Program-made: the position numbers and the translations under genes
The notes under the pieces: model-generated
What the model was told of the DNA's origin: nothing
The model's input: only the letters and a program-made list of their open reading frames with translations
Databases searched by the model: none
Shown: piece after piece, positions 50,896 to 54,575 of the stretch
Numbering within the stretch: position 1 is the stretch's first letter
Layout: each line of letters starts with the position of its first letter
DNA from: Pseudomonadota bacterium
GTDB lineage: Bacteria; Pseudomonadota; Gammaproteobacteria; Xanthomonadales; Xanthomonadaceae
Assembly (NCBI GenBank): GCA_018241125.1
Contig: JAFEEL010000063.1
Span: 1 to 54,575, forward strand
Length of the DNA stretch: 54,575 nucleotides
Reading direction: 5' to 3'

Positions 50896-51085
50896 GTCCT
50901 CTGTCCTCTGTCCTCTGTCCTCTGTCCTCTGTCCTCTGTCCTCCGTCCTCTGTCCTCTGTCCTCTGTCCTCTGTCCTCTGTCCTCTGTCCTCCGCCCTCC
51001 GTCCTCCGCCCTCCGTCCTCCGCCCTCCGTCCTCCGTCCTCCGTCCTCTGTCCTCCGTCCTCCGTCCTCCGTCCTCTGTCCTCTG
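50896..51085. repeat. Heptamer tandem array (GTCCTCT)n directly before topA
   Basis: About 27 head-to-tail 7-bp units, GTCCTCT with GTCCTCC and GCCCTCC variants, ending one base before the topA ATG. Before it, 50861-50885 holds a dispersed palindromic element (CCCAACCC ... GGGGGGAGGGC). The array keeps several frames open, producing artefactual Pro-Leu-Ser-Ser-Val-Leu-Cys repeats. Confidence 0.9.
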
Positions 51086-53551
51086 ATGCCCAAGAACCTG
51101 CTCATCGTCGAATCCCCTGCCAAGGCCAAGACGATCAACAAATACCTCGGCAAGGACTTCACCGTGCTGGCCTCGTACGGCCACGTGCGCGATCTGGTGC
51201 CCAAGGAGGGCGCGGTCGATCCGGCGCGCGATTTCGCCATGCGCTACGAGACCATCGACAAGAACCAGCGGCACGTGGAGGCGATCGCCAAGGCGGCCAA
51301 GTCGGCCGACGGGCTGTATCTGGCGACCGACCCGGACCGCGAGGGCGAGGCGATCAGCTGGCACGTGGCGGAAATCCTGAAGGAGCGCGGCCTGCTGAAG
51401 GATCGCGCGCTGCACCGGGTGGTGTTCACCGAGATCACCCCGCGGGCGATCAAGGAGGCGGTGGCGCATCCGCGCAAGATCGCCGCCGATCTGGTCAACG
51501 CGCAGCAGGCGCGGCGGGCGCTGGATTATCTGGTCGGCTTCAACCTCTCGCCGGTGCTCTGGCGCAAGGTGCAGACCGGCTTGTCGGCCGGGCGCGTGCA
51601 GTCGCCGGCGCTGCGCATGATCGTCGAGCGCGAGGAAGAAATCGAAGCCTTCGTGCCGCGCGAATACTGGTCGATGGAAGCCGACGTGGCGCATCCGGCG
51701 CAAGCCTTCGTGGCGCGCCTGAGCAAGCTCGACGGGCACAAGGTCGAGCAGTTCACGCTCACCGCGGCCGGTGGCGCGCACGCGGCGCGCGACAAGCTGC
51801 TCAAGGCCGCCGGCGGCGCGCTGCGGGTGGCCGACGTGACCCGCAAGGAGCGCAAGCGCCGGCCAGCGCCGCCGTTCATCACCTCCACCTTGCAGCAGGA
51901 AGCGGCACGCAAGCTCGGCTTCACCACCCGGCGCACGATGCAGGTCGCGCAGAAACTGTACGAGGGTGTGGCACTGGGCGAGGAGGGCACGGTCGGCCTG
52001 ATCAGCTACATGCGTACCGACTCCACCCACCTGTCGGCCGAGGCGCTGGGCGAACTGCGGCAGGTGATCGCCCGCGAGTTCGGCGCCCACGCGCTGCCGG
52101 ACAAGCCCAACTTCTACAAGACCAAGTCCAAGAACGCGCAAGAAGCGCACGAAGCGGTGCGTCCGACCTCGGCGCTGCGCACGCCGGCCTCGGTGGCGCG
52201 CTACCTGCCCGACGACGAGCGCCGGCTGTACGATCTGATCTGGAAGCGCTCGGTGGCCTGCCAGATGGTGCCGGCCACGCTGGACACGGTCAGCATCGAG
52301 CTGGCCTGCGGCTCTGCGCACGCCTTCCGCGCCAGCGGCACCACGGTGATCGATCCGGGGTTTCTGGCGGTGTACGAGGAAGGCCGCGACAACAAGTCCG
52401 CCGACGACGAGGACGAAAACCGCAAGCTGCCGGCGATGCAGATCGGCGATGTCATCCCGCTGGCCGGCATCCGCACCGACCAGCACTTCACCGAGCCGCC
52501 GCCGCGCTTTTCCGAAGCCTCGCTGGTGAAGGCGCTGGAGGAATATGGCATCGGCCGGCCCTCGACGTATGCGGCGATCATCCAGACGCTGGTGTTCCGC
52601 AAGTACGTCGAACTGGAGAGCCGCCGCTTCCGTCCCACCGACGTCGGCCGCGCGGTCAGCCGATTCCTGTCCAGCCACTTCGCGCAGTACGTGGATTACG
52701 ACTTCACCGCCAAACTCGAAGACGAGCTCGATGCAGTGTCGCGCGGCGAGGAGGACTGGGTGCCACTGATGCGCCGCTTCTGGGAGCCATTCAAGGCGCT
52801 GGTGGATGAAAAGACCGACTCGGTCGAGCGCGGCGATGCCACCGGCGCGCGCGAGCTGGGCACCGATCCCAAAACCGGCAAGCCGGTCAGCGTGCGCCTC
52901 GGGCGCTTCGGCGCGTTCGCGCAGATCGGCCGCAAGGAAGACGAGGAAAAGCCGCGCTTCGCATCCTTGCGCCCCGGGCAGAGCCTGCACACCATCGGCC
53001 TGGAAGACGCGCTGGCCTTGTTCCTGCTGCCGCGCACGCTGGGAGAGGATCACGGCGAACCGGTCAGCGTGGCGATCGGCCGCTTCGGGCCGTTCGCCAA
53101 GCGCGGTGCGACCTACGCCTCGCTGGGCAAGGACGACGACCCGTACACCATCGGCTTCGAGCGCGCCCTGCACCTGATCCGCGAGCGCGAAGCATTCCTC
53201 GCCAATCGCCTCATCAAGAAATTCGACGGCAGCCCGATCGAAGTGCTCAACGGTCGCTATGGGCCGTACATCACCGATGGCGAAAAGAACGGCAAGATTC
53301 CAAAGGATCGCGAACCGGCGTCGCTGACCCAAGCCGAATGCGAAGAAATTCTCGCCAAGGCACCGGCACGCCCCGCGCGCGGCCGCTTCGCGCGCAAGGG
53401 CGCGGTCGCGAAAGCCCCGGCGAAGGCTGCCAAACGGGTGGCCGAACCCAAGCCGGCGGTGGCGAAGAAATCTACGGCAAAGAAGGCGCCGGCAAAAAAA
53501 ACGGCCAAAAAGACAGCGGCAAAAAAAGCGGCGAGCAAGCCGACGAAGTAG
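51086..53551 (+). CDS. topA: DNA topoisomerase I (type IA)
   Basis: Relaxes negative supercoils. 821 aa. Toprim: LLIVESPAKAKTINKYLGKDF and ATDPDREGEAISWH. The catalytic Tyr is residue 308 in LISYMRTDSTH. GLSAGRVQSPALRMIVERE and EEYGIGRPSTYAAIIQTL are further core motifs. Instead of Cys4 zinc fingers, the C-terminus has Gly-rich repeats (VRLGRFGAFAQIG, VAIGRFGPFAKRG, LNGRYGPYITDG) and a Lys/Ala tail (AKKTAKKTAAKKAA). The start at 51086 (MPKNLLIVESP) is where the family begins. No SD is present: the bases before ATG are the heptamer array. Confidence 0.96.
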   Translation: MPKNLLIVESPAKAKTINKYLGKDFTVLASYGHVRDLVPKEGAVDPARDFAMRYETIDKNQRHVEAIAKAAKSADGLYLATDPDREGEAISWHVAEILKERGLLKDRALHRVVFTEITPRAIKEAVAHPRKIAADLVNAQQARRALDYLVGFNLSPVLWRKVQTGLSAGRVQSPALRMIVEREEEIEAFVPREYWSMEADVAHPAQAFVARLSKLDGHKVEQFTLTAAGGAHAARDKLLKAAGGALRVADVTRKERKRRPAPPFITSTLQQEAARKLGFTTRRTMQVAQKLYEGVALGEEGTVGLISYMRTDSTHLSAEALGELRQVIAREFGAHALPDKPNFYKTKSKNAQEAHEAVRPTSALRTPASVARYLPDDERRLYDLIWKRSVACQMVPATLDTVSIELACGSAHAFRASGTTVIDPGFLAVYEEGRDNKSADDEDENRKLPAMQIGDVIPLAGIRTDQHFTEPPPRFSEASLVKALEEYGIGRPSTYAAIIQTLVFRKYVELESRRFRPTDVGRAVSRFLSSHFAQYVDYDFTAKLEDELDAVSRGEEDWVPLMRRFWEPFKALVDEKTDSVERGDATGARELGTDPKTGKPVSVRLGRFGAFAQIGRKEDEEKPRFASLRPGQSLHTIGLEDALALFLLPRTLGEDHGEPVSVAIGRFGPFAKRGATYASLGKDDDPYTIGFERALHLIREREAFLANRLIKKFDGSPIEVLNGRYGPYITDGEKNGKIPKDREPASLTQAECEEILAKAPARPARGRFARKGAVAKAPAKAAKRVAEPKPAVAKKSTAKKAPAKKTAKKTAAKKAASKPTK

Positions 53552-53611
53552 ACCCCGCCACTCGCCGATCCAAGTGTTTGCCCGGACGATCGGCGCAATC
53601 AGGGTGCTGAA

Positions 53612-53725
53612 GATCGGGCCTGTCGTTCAACAGCCGAAGGCTGGTCAATGCCCTCCCACCGGTCGAGTCGGCTTCTGTGGGTGCAGTTTTTCGTGGGAGC
53701 GGCTTCCAGCCGCGACACCTGTAAT
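53612..53725. repeat. Interspersed palindromic repeat modules between topA and tsaC
   Basis: Contains ACAGCCGAAGGCTGGTCAAT, TGCCCTCCCACC and GTGGGAGCGGCTTCCAGCCG, the same modules as in the array at 30243-30725. Otherwise 53552-53848 shows no gene. Confidence 0.7.
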
Positions 53726-53848
53726 GTGATACGGCTGGACGCAGTTCATCCGCAACCATCGCGAACGCCTGGCCTTCCCCATCACAATCCGGTCACCGCA
53801 AGACCTCGTACGCACGTTTGCCTTCGTTCCCTAGCCGTCATCCATCCC

Positions 53849-54412
53849 ATGTCCGACCGCCTCGACATCCCGCAAGCCGTCGCCATCCTCCGCCGTGGCG
53901 GGGTGATCGCCTACCCGACCGAGGGCGTGTGGGGCTTGGGCTGCGATCCGTTCGACGCCAACGCGGTGCGCCGGCTGCTGGCGATCAAGCAGCGCGAGGA
54001 GTCCAAGGGCCTGATCCTGATCGCCGCGCAACTGGCGCAGATCGCCGCATTGATCGACATCGATGCGCTGCCGCCCGCGCGCCTGCGCGCGGTGCGCGCG
54101 AGCTGGCCCGGCCCGCACACCTGGACCGTCCCCTGCCCGCCGTCGGTGCCGGGCTGGCTGCGCGGCGCACATGCCTCGATCGCCCTGCGCGTGAGTGCGC
54201 TCCGCGACGTGGTCAAGCTGTGCAATGCCTTCGGCGGCCCGCTGGTGTCCACCAGCGCCAACCTCTCCGGGCAACCGGCGGTACGCCTGTTCGAGGAACT
54301 CGACCCGGCCCTGCTGCGCCTGCTCGACGGCGTGCTGGAAGGGGAAACCGGCGGCCTGCTCACGCCCACGCCGATCCGCGACGCCGCCAGCGGCATCGCG
54401 TTGCGCGCCTGA
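53849..54412 (+). CDS. tsaC: L-threonylcarbamoyladenylate synthase
   Basis: Makes threonylcarbamoyl-AMP from Thr, bicarbonate and ATP for the t6A modification of ANN-reading tRNAs. 187 aa, YrdC-type without the Sua5 extension. GGVIAYPTEGVWGLGCDPFD, the nucleotide-binding KQREESKGLILIAA, SWPGPHTWTVPC and PLVSTSANLSGQPA. The start at 53849 (MSDRLDIPQAV) is by family; the frame begins at 53648 in repeat DNA. It lies after topA, a common arrangement. Confidence 0.95.
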   Translation: MSDRLDIPQAVAILRRGGVIAYPTEGVWGLGCDPFDANAVRRLLAIKQREESKGLILIAAQLAQIAALIDIDALPPARLRAVRASWPGPHTWTVPCPPSVPGWLRGAHASIALRVSALRDVVKLCNAFGGPLVSTSANLSGQPAVRLFEELDPALLRLLDGVLEGETGGLLTPTPIRDAASGIALRA

Positions 54413-54450
54413 CTGGCGGCCCGGTTCGTTTTACGGATCCGTCCCTGCCT

Positions 54451-54575
54451 GAACCGTTCGTGGTGAGGAGGATCGGTCGAGAACACCGTTCGAGCCGATC
54501 CGTCTCGAACCACGGCTCCCCAGCACCGAACCGTTCGTGGTGAGGAGGATCGGTCGAGAACACCGTTCGAGCCGA
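54451..54575. repeat. Start of a tandem repeat array (unit 77 bp), running off the window
   Basis: A 48-bp segment beginning GAACCGTTCGTGGTGAGGAG occurs identically at 54451-54498 and 54528-54575. It is related, in opposite orientation, to the 79-bp units at 22007-22164 (shared CCGTTCGTGGTGAG and TCGAGAAC). The array probably continues past the window. Confidence 0.85.

Noticed and set aside
50777-51085. N-terminal extension of TopA made of PLSSVLC repeats
   Set aside because: It is only the translation of the heptamer array, open in several frames; TopA homology starts at MPKNLLIVESP (51086).
50896-51085. CRISPR array
   Set aside because: Units are 7 bp with no unique spacers and no cas genes nearby; same for the atp-operon arrays.

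Overview
The window is high-GC gammaproteobacterial chromosome, most likely from the Xanthomonadales/Lysobacterales (Xanthomonadaceae or Rhodanobacteraceae). The evidence is the gene order (def-fmt-rsmB; LysM-dprA-smg; topA-tsaC; atpIBEFHAGDC-glmU-glmS), a class II ribonucleotide reductase split into NrdJa and NrdJb, an E3 with its own lipoyl domain, and many small palindromic intergenic repeats. No rRNA or tRNA gene and no CRISPR array was seen.

Layout. 1-5766 (minus): TMEM175-like channel, bioD and an RND efflux adaptor/pump pair; the pump runs off the left edge. 5834-10450: msrC-type methionine sulfoxide reductase, TfoX C-terminal-domain protein, LOG-family hydrolase, YceH/DUF480, dinB and a zinc alcohol dehydrogenase. 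10527-17989: a decayed Tn7-like transposon. 18014-21907: glmS, a small membrane protein and glmU. 22183-29988: complete F1Fo ATP synthase operon (minus). 29989-30740: tandem repeats. 30746-37193: lpdA, a DUF2059 protein, aceF, an M48 membrane protease and an NRDE protein. 37360-41058: nrdJb, a histone-like Lys/Ala-rich protein and nrdJa, with a long leader to 41355. 41741-44558: def-fmt-rsmB, chained by ATGA overlaps. 44693-49869 (plus): LysM protein, dprA, smg, then a zinc-ribbon protein and two GYF-domain membrane proteins. 50018-50639: toxin-antitoxin pair. 51086-54412: topA and tsaC. The last bases begin another repeat array.

The main find is the Tn7-like element. Both ends are recognisable. 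Each starts TGTCG and has its first 19-bp TnsB-site-like repeat 8 bp inside. The glmS-side end has four such repeats at exact 20-bp steps; the other has three spaced ones. Near-identical 5-bp duplications (ATCAC/ATCGC) flank it, and the right duplication lies 20-24 bp past the glmS stop codon, the canonical attTn7 position, in canonical orientation. Inside, tnsE is intact, tnsD has lost its 5' end, tnsB its catalytic half, tnsC is absent, and tnsA keeps only its C-terminal part. A 5'-truncated hsdM and an intact hsdS lie between tnsA and the right end.

Other notable structure: each intergenic gap on the F1 side of the atp operon (atpH-atpA-atpG-atpD-atpC) holds its own set of 7-bp repeats in inverted arms. 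A 27-copy array of a related heptamer abuts the topA start codon. Palindromic repeat DNA is read in frame as the linker after the lipoyl domain of both aceF and lpdA. nrdJ has a long leader with a promoter, a candidate NrdR operator pair 31 bp apart, and a small upstream ORF with a strong ribosome-binding site.
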